Assembly (NCBI GenBank): GCA_040797825.1
Contig: JBFNEZ010000005.1
Coordinates: 1 to 59,977 of the forward strand
Direction: 5' to 3'
DNA from: Geosporobacter sp040797825
Lineage (GTDB): Bacteria; Bacillota; Clostridia; Peptostreptococcales; Thermotaleaceae
Length of the DNA: 59,977 nt
This document shows positions 18,398-26,329 of this stretch, one piece after another. Below the pieces are notes generated by a model, which was not told where the DNA came from, did not search any database, and saw only the letters and a program-made list of their open reading frames with translations. Position 1 is the first letter of the stretch. Every line of letters starts with the position of its first letter. Position numbers and translations under genes: made by a program.

Positions 18398-18448
18398 TTG
18401 TCACGCTTATAGAAATATTACAATAGAATTATATTCATCAAGAGACTA

Positions 18449-18477
18449 TTGACAAATATTTGGAAACATCGTAAAAT
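18449..18477 (+). promoter_or_regulatory. sigma-A promoter of the rtcB-prfH module
   Basis: TTGACA at 18449-18454 and TAAAAT at 18472-18477 are separated by 17 bases. Transcription would start near 18484, leaving a leader of about 230 bases before the rtcB start. A promoter this strong in front of a stress-repair operon fits control by termination in the leader. Confidence 0.75.
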
Positions 18478-18521
18478 AAAGCTGAATAGTATAAGTATAT
18501 TAGGTGAAAGGAGTGTTTCAT

Positions 18522-18557
18522 ATGTTGGCAGCTAAATACGGGGTGAAGGACAACTAA
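18522..18557 (+). CDS. 11-residue leader peptide upstream of rtcB
   Basis: ATG at 18522 reads MLAAKYGVKDN and stops at TAA (18555-18557). AAAGGAG lies about 9 bases upstream, as good a ribosome-binding site as that of rtcB itself. It is too short for a stand-alone function. Its place between promoter and terminators suggests that ribosome progress through it sets readthrough into rtcB-prfH. I recognise no stalling motif in the peptide. Confidence 0.5.
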   Translation: MLAAKYGVKDN

Positions 18558-18601
18558 ATTTTTTGATTTTGAGACAACCACAAGCCTAATATATTTCGGG
18601 G

Positions 18602-18627
18602 CACGATTTTGGTTATCGTGTTTTTTT
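18602..18627 (+). terminator. leader terminator 1 of rtcB-prfH
   Basis: CACGAT and ATCGTG form a 6-bp stem with a TTTGGTT loop, followed by seven T. It lies after the leader ORF and 88 bases before the rtcB start. Confidence 0.65.
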
Positions 18628-18654
18628 GTTGCCATTTTTTAGGCAAGAGAATGA

Positions 18655-18683
18655 ACCGTGGGTTGTTGATCCACGGTATTTTT
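18655..18683 (+). terminator. leader hairpin 2 of rtcB-prfH
   Basis: ACCGTGG (18655-18661) and CCACGGT (18671-18677) form a 7-bp GC-rich stem followed by ATTTTT. It may be a second terminator or an element regulating translation, since the rtcB ribosome-binding site begins about 20 bases on. Confidence 0.5.
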
Positions 18684-18714
18684 ATGCACTTTTTTAAATG
18701 AAAAGGAGAATTGA

Positions 18715-19782
18715 ATGAACAAAACATCTTTAATATCAAGTGAAAAAAATTGGATAGAACATACTGCAATAAAACAATTAGAGGCATTGTCAGACCTAAA
18801 GGGTGTGATTAAGGTCGTAGGACTGCCGGATCTGCATGCTGGAAAATCACCAGTAGGGCTTGCAGCAGTAACAGAAGGAATTATTTATCCCCATATCATA
18901 GGAAGTGATATTGGCTGCGGTATGGCTTTATTTAAAACAGGGATTAAAAGAAAGAAGTTTAAAAAGGATCGTTGGGTAACAAAACTAAACCATATTCGAG
19001 AATTAGCTGATATTGAAACAACCAACCCTTATGAAGAGCCAAGTCCCATCTATGATTTAGGTACCATTGGTTCTGGTAATCACTTTGCAGAATTTCAGAT
19101 TCTAGAGGAAGTGTTTGATGTGGTTGAATTTGAAAAACTGAAAATGGATAAGGAGGATCTGTTATTGCTAGTCCATAGCGGATCGAGAGGGTATGGCCAA
19201 AGCATATTAGGAGAGTTTAACAGCGTTGATGGATATCCTGTAAATAGTATAGAGGCAAAGGGCTATATTGATAAGCATGAAGATGCACTATTATGGGCAG
19301 AGCGCAACCGTATAGTAGTGGCAAACAAGTTGATCAATTACTTAGGATACGCTTCTCAAGCTGAAAGGATAATTGACTGTAAGCATAATTTTTTAGAACA
19401 AAAAAACAATTTGTTGCTCCATCGTAAAGGAGCAGTCTCAGCTGAAGTAGGACCCGTGGTTATACCTGGATCCAGAGGAACACTTACCTATGTTGTTATG
19501 CCCACAGATAAGGTGGAACAATCGGCATATTCTTTATCCCATGGGGCTGGCAGAAAGTGGGCAAGAAGTTTATGTAAATCCCGTATTGGTGACAAGTATG
19601 ACAGAGATACCATAAGAGAAACAAAGCTCAAAAGTCATATTGTTTGCCATGATACCGATTTGCTTTTTCAAGAAGCTCCGGAAGCTTATAAAAATATCCA
19701 AACGGTTATATCAAGTCTTTTAGAATACGATTTAATTAAAATAGTGGCAACTCTTAAGCCGGTGCTGACATATAAGGGGTGA
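18715..19782 (+). CDS. rtcB: RtcB-family RNA ligase (RtcB2 type)
   Basis: A 355-residue ligase of the RtcB family, which joins 2',3'-cyclic phosphate or 3'-phosphate RNA ends to 5'-OH ends using GTP and Mn2+. Metal- and GMP-binding motifs are present: GLPDLHAGKSPVG, GSDIGCGM, GTIGSGNHFAEF, VHSGSRGYG, and SHGAGRKW with the His that is guanylylated. At 355 residues it is shorter than housekeeping RtcB (about 400-480), in line with the class paired with PrfH. AAAGGAG precedes ATG 18715 and prfH begins 4 bases after its stop. Paired systems are reported to reseal ribosomal RNA cut in the decoding centre. Confidence 0.9.
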   Translation: MNKTSLISSEKNWIEHTAIKQLEALSDLKGVIKVVGLPDLHAGKSPVGLAAVTEGIIYPHIIGSDIGCGMALFKTGIKRKKFKKDRWVTKLNHIRELADIETTNPYEEPSPIYDLGTIGSGNHFAEFQILEEVFDVVEFEKLKMDKEDLLLLVHSGSRGYGQSILGEFNSVDGYPVNSIEAKGYIDKHEDALLWAERNRIVVANKLINYLGYASQAERIIDCKHNFLEQKNNLLLHRKGAVSAEVGPVVIPGSRGTLTYVVMPTDKVEQSAYSLSHGAGRKWARSLCKSRIGDKYDRDTIRETKLKSHIVCHDTDLLFQEAPEAYKNIQTVISSLLEYDLIKIVATLKPVLTYKG

Positions 19783-19786
19783 TTGC

Positions 19787-20380
19787 ATGTTAATACAAAT
19801 TAGTTCAGGAAAAGGTCCACATGAATGTGAATTAGCAGTAGGAAAATTTTTAAAAATTTTCATGAAAGAAGTAAAAAAAGCAAAAATAATACAAGAAGTA
19901 AAAGGACAATATGTAGACTGCTATAAATCAGTCTTACTATCCGTTGATGAGGACGTTAGTCATCTGGAAGGTACTATAAAATGGATTGTCCAAAGTCCGT
20001 TTAGACCTAAACATAAACGGAAAAACTGGTTTATTGACATCAGAATATTCAATGAACAGGAAAAGATTGATTTTTCTGAAAAATTTGTTCGCTTTGAAAC
20101 TTTTCGATGCGGAGGAAATGGAGGCCAAAATGTCAATAAGGTTGAAACCGGGGTTCGGGCAATTCATTTACCCACAGGACTTGCAGTTGTCAGCACAGAA
20201 GCCCGGACTCAATATTTGAATAAGAAGCTTGCTTTAAATCGACTTAGTCAGATTATTAGTAAACAGAATTTAGATGCGGAGATACTGGCCAAACAAACTA
20301 TGTGGATTCAGCATGAGCTATTGGTGCGTGGTAATCCTATAAGAATTTATGAGGGATTAACTTTTAAACAGATAGGATAG
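19787..20380 (+). CDS. prfH: peptide chain release factor homologue PrfH
   Basis: A 197-residue protein made mainly of the catalytic release-factor domain. The GGQ motif (CGGNGGQNVNKVETGVRA) is intact, while the codon-recognition domain of RF1/RF2 is absent. It probably acts on ribosomes damaged in the decoding centre, freeing the nascent chain so that the neighbouring RtcB can religate the RNA. The 4-base spacing from rtcB shows co-transcription. A perfect 14-bp terminator follows. An ArfB-type rescue hydrolase is the alternative, but the gene pairing favours PrfH. Confidence 0.9.
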   Translation: MLIQISSGKGPHECELAVGKFLKIFMKEVKKAKIIQEVKGQYVDCYKSVLLSVDEDVSHLEGTIKWIVQSPFRPKHKRKNWFIDIRIFNEQEKIDFSEKFVRFETFRCGGNGGQNVNKVETGVRAIHLPTGLAVVSTEARTQYLNKKLALNRLSQIISKQNLDAEILAKQTMWIQHELLVRGNPIRIYEGLTFKQIG

Positions 20381-20386
20381 TATGAT

Positions 20387-20427
20387 ACAAAAGAAGGGCA
20401 GCTCCTATAAAATTGCCCTTCTTTTGT
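20387..20427 (+). terminator. terminator of rtcB-prfH
   Basis: Perfect 14-bp arms (ACAAAAGAAGGGCA and complement) with a loop of 13 bases; the A-rich/T-rich stem base acts as the U-tract. Confidence 0.8.
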
Positions 20428-20484
20428 AAAATTTCGATTAGAGAACGAGAAGCAGTGAACATTTAAAATATTTATTAATACCCA

Positions 20485-20515
20485 TTGACATTGATGCAGG
20501 GTAAAGGTGTACCAT
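20485..20515 (+). promoter_or_regulatory. MerR-type promoter with 19-bp spacer
   Basis: TTGACA (20485-20490) and TACCAT (20510-20515) are 19 bases apart, the lengthened spacing typical of MerR-regulated promoters. The spacer includes GGTA...TACC symmetry. This suggests the following MerR gene once regulated itself. Confidence 0.5.
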
Positions 20516-20537
20516 AAGTATATCAGGAGGTGAATTC

Positions 20538-21302
20538 ATGGAATATACAGTACAAAAGTTAGCTCAGATGGCAGGTGTAAGTGCACGAACATTGAGATAC
20601 TAAGATGAAATTGGAATTCTTAAGCCGGCAAGAATCAGTTCATCAGGATATCGGATTTATGGCAGAAAAGAGGTGGACCTACTGCAACAAATTCTTTTTT
20701 ATAAAGAGTTGGGGGTAAATCTGGAAAACATTAATCAAATATTAAAAGCACCTGCTTTTGACGAGGTAATAGCACTGCGAGAACATCGTGAGAAACTTCT
20801 TGATAAAAGAGAACAATTAAACCAGTTAATTGTCAATGTAAATAAGACAATTGCGTCAAGGGAAAGGGGTATTATGATGGGTGATAAAGAGAAATTTGAA
20901 GGCTTTAAGAAAAAGTTAATTGAGGATAATGAGGAAAAATACGGACAAGAAATTCGCACAAAGTATGGTCATATAGTTATGAATACATCTAATAAAAAAC
21001 TGAAGAATATGACCCAGGAAGAATATGATGAGGTTAGCAGGCTTGCAGATGAGGTGATTGAAACACTTCATGCAGCATTTGAAACAGGAAATCCAGCAGG
21101 TGAGTTAGCTCAAAAATCAGCAGATTTGCATCGACAATGGTTATGCTTCTATTGGAGTGAATATTCTAAAGAAGCCCATGCAGCAGTGTCCCAGATGTAT
21201 GTGGATGATGAAAGGTTTACTGCATACTATGATAAGGAAAAACCTGGAATGGCGGAATTTTTAAGGGAGGCTATTCTAATATACACTGGAATGAAAAAAT
21301 AG
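20538..21302 (+). pseudogene. TipA-like MerR-family regulator with nonsense codon 22
   Basis: The reading frame starts at ATG 20538 after AGGAGG and encodes a MerR helix-turn-helix (YTVQKLAQMAGVSARTLRY), then TAA at 20601-20603 where the family has a second Tyr before Asp-Glu-Ile-Gly. The frame continues in register for another 232 codons: the rest of the DNA-binding domain, a coiled coil (about residues 75-115), and a TipAS-type ligand-binding domain ending in FTAYYDKEKPGMAEFLREAI. A single TAT-to-TAA change explains it. Everything downstream looks undecayed, so the mutation is recent, or a shortened TipAS-like product is made from an internal start such as GTG 20673. A sequencing error cannot be excluded. 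Confidence 0.8.
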
Positions 21303-21323
21303 TTTGAAGGCAAGTAAGGATAT

Positions 21324-21363
21324 ATAGTCTGACAAAGAGACTTAAAACTCTTTGTCAGACTAT
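21324..21363. terminator. bidirectional terminator
   Basis: Perfect 16-bp arms (ATAGTCTGACAAAGAG and complement) with an 8-base loop lie between the convergent MerR and L,D-transpeptidase genes and can serve both. Confidence 0.8.
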
Positions 21364-21368
21364 TATCT

Positions 21369-22073
21369 TTAAGGAATAATCAATCTTTGACCTACATAGA
21401 TAGCATCCAAATCTTCCAAACTGTTTTCCCGAATAAGGGCATAGAAATCTACACTGAAACGTACAGCAATATCATAAAGGGTGTCACCAGGTTGAACCAC
21501 ATAGTAACGGAGATTTTTTCCTGAACTAATGATAGTAACCTCTGTGCCGATGGTTACAACGCTGTAGATGAAGTTTACATCCTCGTTAAACATTCGGACA
21601 CAGCCATTGGAAACGTTATGTCCAATGGAATCAGGATTGTTGGTACCATGGATGCCATAATCTCGGAAGAAGCGAATCCATCGTGTACCGAAAACTCCTC
21701 CGGGATTCATGGCCTTTTCTGTTATGGCGAAGAATCCTGTTGGGGTAGGTGTGCTAGGCTTACCGATTGCAACAGGATAAGAATTTTGAAGCACATCATC
21801 CAAGTATAGGTAGAGGCTCCTTTGTGATAAATCTACTAAAATCTTAGCACGACCTTCAACATCAAACAAGGCTCTATAGGTCATTAATCCAACGATGCCA
21901 TCAGCCTCAAGTGCCCTGCTGACTTGAAACTGCATCACTGCCTGCTGCGTGCTTGGGCCGAAAATACCATCTTCCAGACCTGCATCAAAACCCAATGTAT
22001 TTAAACGCTCCTGAAGCTGCAGCACATCCTGTCCTCTAGAACCTAACTGCAATGCTCTTGTAAAAGGAAACAT
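21369..22073 (-). CDS. L,D-transpeptidase with peptidoglycan-binding and LysM domains
   Basis: A 234-residue cell-wall enzyme with three parts: a PG_binding_1 helical domain (residues 8-65, with LQERLNTLGFDAGLEDGIFG), a YkuD catalytic domain (about 75-180) and a C-terminal LysM (about 188-234, YYVVQPGDTLYDIAVRF). The catalytic signature HGTN...SNGCVRMFNEDV contains the nucleophilic Cys and its His. There is no signal peptide, as in some spore-associated YkuD proteins, so it may be packaged in spores or released otherwise. A good GGAGG precedes the ATG. It is monocistronic. Confidence 0.92.
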   Translation of the reverse strand: MFPFTRALQLGSRGQDVLQLQERLNTLGFDAGLEDGIFGPSTQQAVMQFQVSRALEADGIVGLMTYRALFDVEGRAKILVDLSQRSLYLYLDDVLQNSYPVAIGKPSTPTPTGFFAITEKAMNPGGVFGTRWIRFFRDYGIHGTNNPDSIGHNVSNGCVRMFNEDVNFIYSVVTIGTEVTIISSGKNLRYYVVQPGDTLYDIAVRFSVDFYALIRENSLEDLDAIYVGQRLIIP

Positions 22074-22243
22074 TATTATATCACCTCCAAAAACACCTTT
22101 ATACCATCATATGTATTAGTGTAGAGTTTGGAATCCACTTTATGAGAATAAAATAATAGAATAGTAGAAATCTGCCTTGTAAAAGGGGAGTTTTCTGATG
22201 GAATTTTTGGAGGGGATCGGGGTATTGGGCAAAAATATGAAAA

Positions 22244-22274
22244 AAGCTGATAGGGTTTCTATGCCTATCAGCTT
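22244..22274 (-). terminator. terminator of the AOR operon
   Basis: AAGCTGATAG and CTATCAGCTT are perfect 10-bp arms with an 11-base loop. On the minus strand the stem is followed by a T-run, placing it after the last MoaD-like gene. Confidence 0.75.
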
Positions 22275-22327
22275 CTACTTATTGAATTATCCCAGAACAA
22301 TCATAATGGAGGACATGATAAAACTAT

Positions 22328-22555
22328 TTAACCGCCTCCTATGGGGGGAAAGATAGCTACTGTATCATTATCTTCCAAAACCGTGTCAAGGTTAGCACCT
22401 CTACCGTTAATCATGATGATGGTCGCTTCTTCCGCAGAGATATCCAGACGGTCAATGATATCTTTCGGTGTAGCTCCTTGTGTTAAATCCATCATCATTT
22501 CTTTCTGGCGATTATTTCTAAGGGTCGCAAAAAGTTTTACCTTAACTTGCACCAT
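22328..22555 (-). CDS. MoaD/ThiS-family sulfur carrier ending Gly-Gly-Gly
   Basis: A 75-residue ubiquitin-like beta-grasp protein (VQVKVKLFATLRNN start, NDTVAIFPPIGGG end). MoaD donates sulfur through a thiocarboxylated C-terminal Gly-Gly to build molybdopterin or tungstopterin. Here the tail has three glycines instead of two. I chose ATG 22555 because AGGGAGG ends 5 bases before it; an upstream GTG overlaps that site. It is the last gene of the AOR cluster, so it probably supplies sulfur for the AOR cofactor. Confidence 0.85.
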   Translation of the reverse strand: MVQVKVKLFATLRNNRQKEMMMDLTQGATPKDIIDRLDISAEEATIIMINGRGANLDTVLEDNDTVAIFPPIGGG

Positions 22556-22671
22556 CCTCACCTCCCTTCGCCATTATAGTATAAGCAGGAGTAATCAGCA
22601 AGTGAGTATTCTAAAGAACCAGTGATACTCCCAGTCCATAGGGAGAATTCTAAAATCAGTTTCTCAAAATT

Positions 22672-23871
22672 CTATGGACAGGCAATCATTCTTCGGGCCC
22701 AAAGACACTCAGCGCAGGACGGACTATTACCCCAGCAATCCATTTCATTGCTTTCTGTATAATTGCAGCCATCTTGGGACTTGCAATCAGTACATGAAGG
22801 AAAAAGATTTTCATCAACAACACGCCTAAAGTTAACATACCCAGGATCCATCCAAATATCTCTAAGAGTTTTTTCATTGACATTTCCAAGATAACAGGGA
22901 TACATTTCCTTTTTTCTACCATAGATATAGCATTGGTAGGTATGCATGAGAGCATAACAGGGACTAATATTTCCCTGGTAATTAATACATAGAGATTTAT
23001 CCTTTACAAATTTACAACTACGCTCTGTCCGTAGTTTCATATTGGACATTTGAGCCCAAAGGGTAGTTCTTAGAGATTCTTTGCCAAACATGCGGCCCGT
23101 ATCGTCTATATCATAAACAATTTCGTCCTTCATGGATTCGTGATAGGGAAGCAGATTACTGATAATAATCTGGTTGACCTTTAAATCGCAAGCCATACGA
23201 ATCAACTTCGGAAGCTTGGAATAATTCTTTTTCATGGCTACAAACTCTATCCCTAACTCAGGCTTTTTGGATTTTCTTTCTTGTTTCATTGCTTGCAAAT
23301 TCATTACATTTTGTGTGACACTTTGAAAGTCAGCACCTTGTCGGATTTCGTTGTATTCATCTTCGTCTGGGCTATCTAGAGAGGTAAAGAGAATATCCAG
23401 TTGTAAATCAATTAGTTTTTGAATGTTTTTTTCAATAAGATAAGAACCATTAGTAATCATTTCCACCCTTAGACCAAGATTTTTTACAGCACTCAGCATA
23501 TCAAAAATTCTTGGATGGGTCATAGGTTCACCAAAACCGCCAAAATGAACAGATTCCAAATTTGGTAATTCTTTAAGGTTTTTTATTATATTCTCAAAAG
23601 TTTCCCAGTCCATATGGATTAACTTATCTTCCCATGAACTGCGAATACAGGTTATACATGAAAAATTGCATTCTGTAGTGACTTCGATATATACTCGTTT
23701 TACATCAGGCAGCAAAGGGATCAGTCGGTATCCGCCTTCTGTTGAAACAAATAGGGCTTCTTGTTCCGAATGCAAAGACAAGGGGAGTTGGATATGCCCA
23801 TCTTTAGCAATCTGGACTTTTTCACCAACTGCAAAGAGTTCTGTTCCCAATTCCTTGTGTGGTTTTCTCAT
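22672..23871 (-). CDS. radical SAM/SPASM protein of the tungsten AOR cluster
   Basis: This 399-residue protein has a radical-SAM core with the [4Fe-4S] motif CNFSCITC (about residues 69-76), a GGFGEPMTHPR segment, and a Cys-rich SPASM-type C-terminus from about residue 280 (CKFVKDKSLC, CYALM, CYLG, CTDCKSQDGC, then CWGNSPSCAEC). Proteins like this are encoded beside AOR genes and are proposed to modify the tungsten cofactor or the enzyme. It lies between the two MoaD-like genes, 26 bases after the 109-residue one. A peptide-modification role is the alternative. Confidence 0.87.
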   Translation of the reverse strand: MRKPHKELGTELFAVGEKVQIAKDGHIQLPLSLHSEQEALFVSTEGGYRLIPLLPDVKRVYIEVTTECNFSCITCIRSSWEDKLIHMDWETFENIIKNLKELPNLESVHFGGFGEPMTHPRIFDMLSAVKNLGLRVEMITNGSYLIEKNIQKLIDLQLDILFTSLDSPDEDEYNEIRQGADFQSVTQNVMNLQAMKQERKSKKPELGIEFVAMKKNYSKLPKLIRMACDLKVNQIIISNLLPYHESMKDEIVYDIDDTGRMFGKESLRTTLWAQMSNMKLRTERSCKFVKDKSLCINYQGNISPCYALMHTYQCYIYGRKKEMYPCYLGNVNEKTLRDIWMDPGYVNFRRVVDENLFPSCTDCKSQDGCNYTESNEMDCWGNSPSCAECLWARRMIACP

Positions 23872-23897
23872 TTATGCTCCTCCATCAATGTATTCTT

Positions 23898-24227
23898 TTA
23901 TTTCTTTTTAATTTTAAAGTTCGCTTCATTATCTTGGTTTTTACCATAAAAACCTAAGGCAATCCGATAGGGACCAGGACAGCCAGGGGGCAGAAAAGCT
24001 ACTCGATCACCTGGATGGATGACATAATCCAGAGCCTGTACGAAACCATTTACAAAAATTACTTCGATTTCATCCCAAGAAATCTCCAGTTTTTCAGCCA
24101 GTTCAGCACCTGTTATAGGTTCTTCAAGCTCTATGATCAAAGGAATTTTGCCGTGTTTTTTTCGAAAAGCAGCATCTAAATGAAGAAAACCTCTCACCTC
24201 AATCGTCTTTTTATTTTGTTCTGACAT
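23898..24227 (-). CDS. MoaD/ThiS-like protein without a terminal Gly-Gly
   Basis: A 109-residue protein. Residues 8-92 look like a beta-grasp MoaD/ThiS fold, ending in VIHPGDRVAFLPPGCPGPY, the place where MoaD would stop with PPxxGG. Instead it continues for about 20 residues (RIALGFYGKNQDN and a Lys-rich end). No diglycine is exposed, so it cannot act as a normal sulfur carrier unless cut. It follows AOR and precedes the radical-SAM gene, so it may be a scaffold or accessory factor for AOR. The terminal Lys-rich tail is unusual. Confidence 0.72.
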   Translation of the reverse strand: MSEQNKKTIEVRGFLHLDAAFRKKHGKIPLIIELEEPITGAELAEKLEISWDEIEVIFVNGFVQALDYVIHPGDRVAFLPPGCPGPYRIALGFYGKNQDNEANFKIKKK

Positions 24228-24338
24228 ATCATCTATCCCTCCAAATTCTTTGATTTCATACTACTATTCTATTTCCTATAGTATGAATCCCTCTTTTAGA
24301 ACAAGGAATAAAAAAAATTGTATCAGTATTAAAAATTG

Positions 24339-24360
24339 AAGCCGGAACTAAGTCCGGCTT
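24339..24360. terminator. hairpin between AOR and the MoaD-like gene
   Basis: AAGCCGGA and TCCGGCTT form an 8-bp stem with a 6-base loop. On the minus strand it follows the AOR stop by about 60 bases and probably makes AOR more abundant than the downstream accessory genes. Confidence 0.65.
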
Positions 24361-24420
24361 TTTATTTTACAAGGATGGTATAGTTTCCTAAAGCCAAGGT
24401 GGCTAAGAGAAGAAATTCAA

Positions 24421-26160
24421 TTAGAAGTTGTAAACTTCGTCTATTTCTTCAGGTGTGAAGTCCCAAACTACATTGTGTGGAGGACATGGTTCATACTCAA
24501 AGAATTCAGGAAGACGGTCGTGAGCGTTGGTGAAACCGGCTGCTTTGTTGAAGGCACGTTCAACTTTAAGAACAGATTCACCAAGTTTGTCAACATCAGT
24601 GGCAGTTAATTCTATACCGTACTGAGCGTTGATCATATCGATGAGAGCTTGATATCCTCCTGGATTGTCAGCAATACCGAAGTAAACGAATAAACACATT
24701 CCTGTGCTATCTACTGCCGCAGTTCCAATTTGCATTGCACGGGCATATTCGATTTGACCGTCTTTCTTGAGTGGATCGATGTCCCCTCCTACCTTTAAGA
24801 TATTACCAGAGATACAGTATCCAGCAGTATGGTCAGCACCCATAGTACTGGTTGCATAGGTTAATCCAATTCCTTTAACTGGTCGTGGATCATAAGCTGG
24901 GATACCTTGATCTTTAACTACAGGTGTTCTAAATAAACCACATACTTTGCCTACAACAGCGGTACCGCTGCCAAGGATTCTTCCTAGGGGCGTTGGAACA
25001 GCAATTTCCTTAACGGCATCCAATACTGCCTTACCATCTCCCCAAGGCAGCAAGCCACCTTCCATAGCTGTGGCTATTGCAACGGCAGTCTCAATACTAT
25101 CGATACCAATATCATCCATCTCACGGTCAATATAAGCAATAGCATCTAAATCTTTGATTCCAGCATCTGCGCCAAGGCCCCAGATTGTTTCATACTCGAA
25201 ACCGCTGGTGATATATTTTCCATCTTTATCAGGATACCATTGAGAACATCTGATGATACAGCCAGGGTGACAGCCGTGGGATACTTTACCTTCGCCCCCT
25301 CGCTCTGTAATAGTAGCATTTAAGGTTTCGCCAGAAATGATATCGTTATGCTCTATACGCCCAGATGTAAAGTTGTTGGCAGGAAGCCCACCAGCTTCAT
25401 TTAAGATATTAACCAATACGTCGGTACCATAAGCTGCTAGACCTTGACCAGCAACAGGATGATCTAAAAGGGCTTTAGCAAATACTTTTGAAGCCGCTCT
25501 GAATTTTTCTGGATCCGCAATTGGAACTGCACCAGCGCCAGTGTCATCAATAACTAGAGCCTTTACTTTTTTAGATCCTAATACGGCACCTAAACCACCA
25601 CGGCCAGCACTACGAATATTGCCTTCTGGGTCTTTGAAAGAAATATTTGCGGAAGGAAGACGGTTTTCACCTGCTGGTCCAGCTAAGGCAATACCAACTT
25701 TTGCTCCGTATTTTTCACTTAATACTTCAATAGCCTTATAGTTACCACATCCCCCAAGGATTTCCGCAGGAGCCTCCTCAACTGTGACGCCCTTCATATC
25801 CATCTTTATTACATAGAATTTATCATCAGTAGGCATACCTTCAATCACTAAAGCTTTTATGCCCATTTTGGCCATCTTTTGCGAAAAAGAACCACCAGCA
25901 TTACTTTCTTTGATTGTACCAGTAAGAGGACTCTTTGCGCCCACAGAAATACGTCCAGAGTTAGGTGCTGTAGTACCACTGAGTAAACCAGGAGCAAAGA
26001 TGATCTTGTTGTTCTTGCCTAAGGCATGACAGGTAGGCTTAACTTCATCAGCAACAAAATTCGAGGTGAGCGCCCGTCCACCCAATCCTGCATATTTAGC
26101 GGGAACTTCATCGATTGTAACTTGTTTTGTAGTCATATCTACTCTTATAAACTTGTTCAC
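24421..26160 (-). CDS. aor: tungsten-type aldehyde:ferredoxin oxidoreductase
   Basis: A 579-residue enzyme of the AOR family, which interconverts aldehydes and carboxylic acids with ferredoxin and carries a tungstopterin cofactor and a [4Fe-4S] cluster. Visible features are GRALTSNFVADEVKP and the SPLTGTIKESNAGGSFSQKM segment near the N-terminus, cluster cysteines in GCHPGCIIRC, and a further Cys in DSTGMCLFVYFG. Length matches the family (about 600). A strong GGGGAGG precedes ATG 26160. In acetogens AOR reduces acetate to acetaldehyde or detoxifies aldehydes. A sigma-54 promoter lies about 60 bases upstream. Confidence 0.92.
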   Translation of the reverse strand: MNKFIRVDMTTKQVTIDEVPAKYAGLGGRALTSNFVADEVKPTCHALGKNNKIIFAPGLLSGTTAPNSGRISVGAKSPLTGTIKESNAGGSFSQKMAKMGIKALVIEGMPTDDKFYVIKMDMKGVTVEEAPAEILGGCGNYKAIEVLSEKYGAKVGIALAGPAGENRLPSANISFKDPEGNIRSAGRGGLGAVLGSKKVKALVIDDTGAGAVPIADPEKFRAASKVFAKALLDHPVAGQGLAAYGTDVLVNILNEAGGLPANNFTSGRIEHNDIISGETLNATITERGGEGKVSHGCHPGCIIRCSQWYPDKDGKYITSGFEYETIWGLGADAGIKDLDAIAYIDREMDDIGIDSIETAVAIATAMEGGLLPWGDGKAVLDAVKEIAVPTPLGRILGSGTAVVGKVCGLFRTPVVKDQGIPAYDPRPVKGIGLTYATSTMGADHTAGYCISGNILKVGGDIDPLKKDGQIEYARAMQIGTAAVDSTGMCLFVYFGIADNPGGYQALIDMINAQYGIELTATDVDKLGESVLKVERAFNKAAGFTNAHDRLPEFFEYEPCPPHNVVWDFTPEEIDEVYNF

Positions 26161-26218
26161 AAAATTACCTCCCCATATATTTTTATTTTTTATTGAAATC
26201 TTTGTGTGCTGATATATG

Positions 26219-26236
26219 AAGCAATTATTATGCCAA
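26219..26236 (-). promoter_or_regulatory. sigma-54 promoter of the AOR operon
   Basis: The minus strand reads TTGGCATAATAATTGCTT. GG and GC are separated by exactly 10 bases, matching TGGCAY-N5-TTGC. It lies about 60 bases before the AOR start, a normal leader length. Confidence 0.8.
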
Positions 26237-26329
26237 ATTGCAAAAAAAGAACTATAAAAGCTAAGAATAAGAAAATATAACGTTTTCCTAGTTTTTTGTG
26301 CAATAGGATATGGATGACTTGCAGAATGT

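Larger units (their letters stand above)
17642..18448. other. insertion-sequence graveyard
   Basis: About 0.8 kb without an intact gene. It contains an IS4-like N-terminal fragment, an IS1182-like C-terminal fragment, a 9-bp inverted repeat GGGAATCTC/GAGATTCCC (17785-17793 and 17818-17826), a 13-bp hairpin at 18276-18310, and the second copy of an 18-nt repeat at 18380. Confidence 0.6.
18484..18714 (+). promoter_or_regulatory. putative attenuator leader of rtcB-prfH
   Basis: The leader holds an 11-codon ORF (18522-18557), a terminator (18602-18627) and a second hairpin with a short T-run (18655-18683). TATATTAGG (18496-18504), overlapping the lead-in to the small ORF's ribosome-binding site, can pair with CCTAATATA (18585-18593). 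ACAACC (18574-18579) can pair with GGTTGT in the loop of the second hairpin, and AACCA with TGGTT in the loop of the first. Such alternative pairings suit ribosome-mediated attenuation. The mechanism is an inference. Confidence 0.5.
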
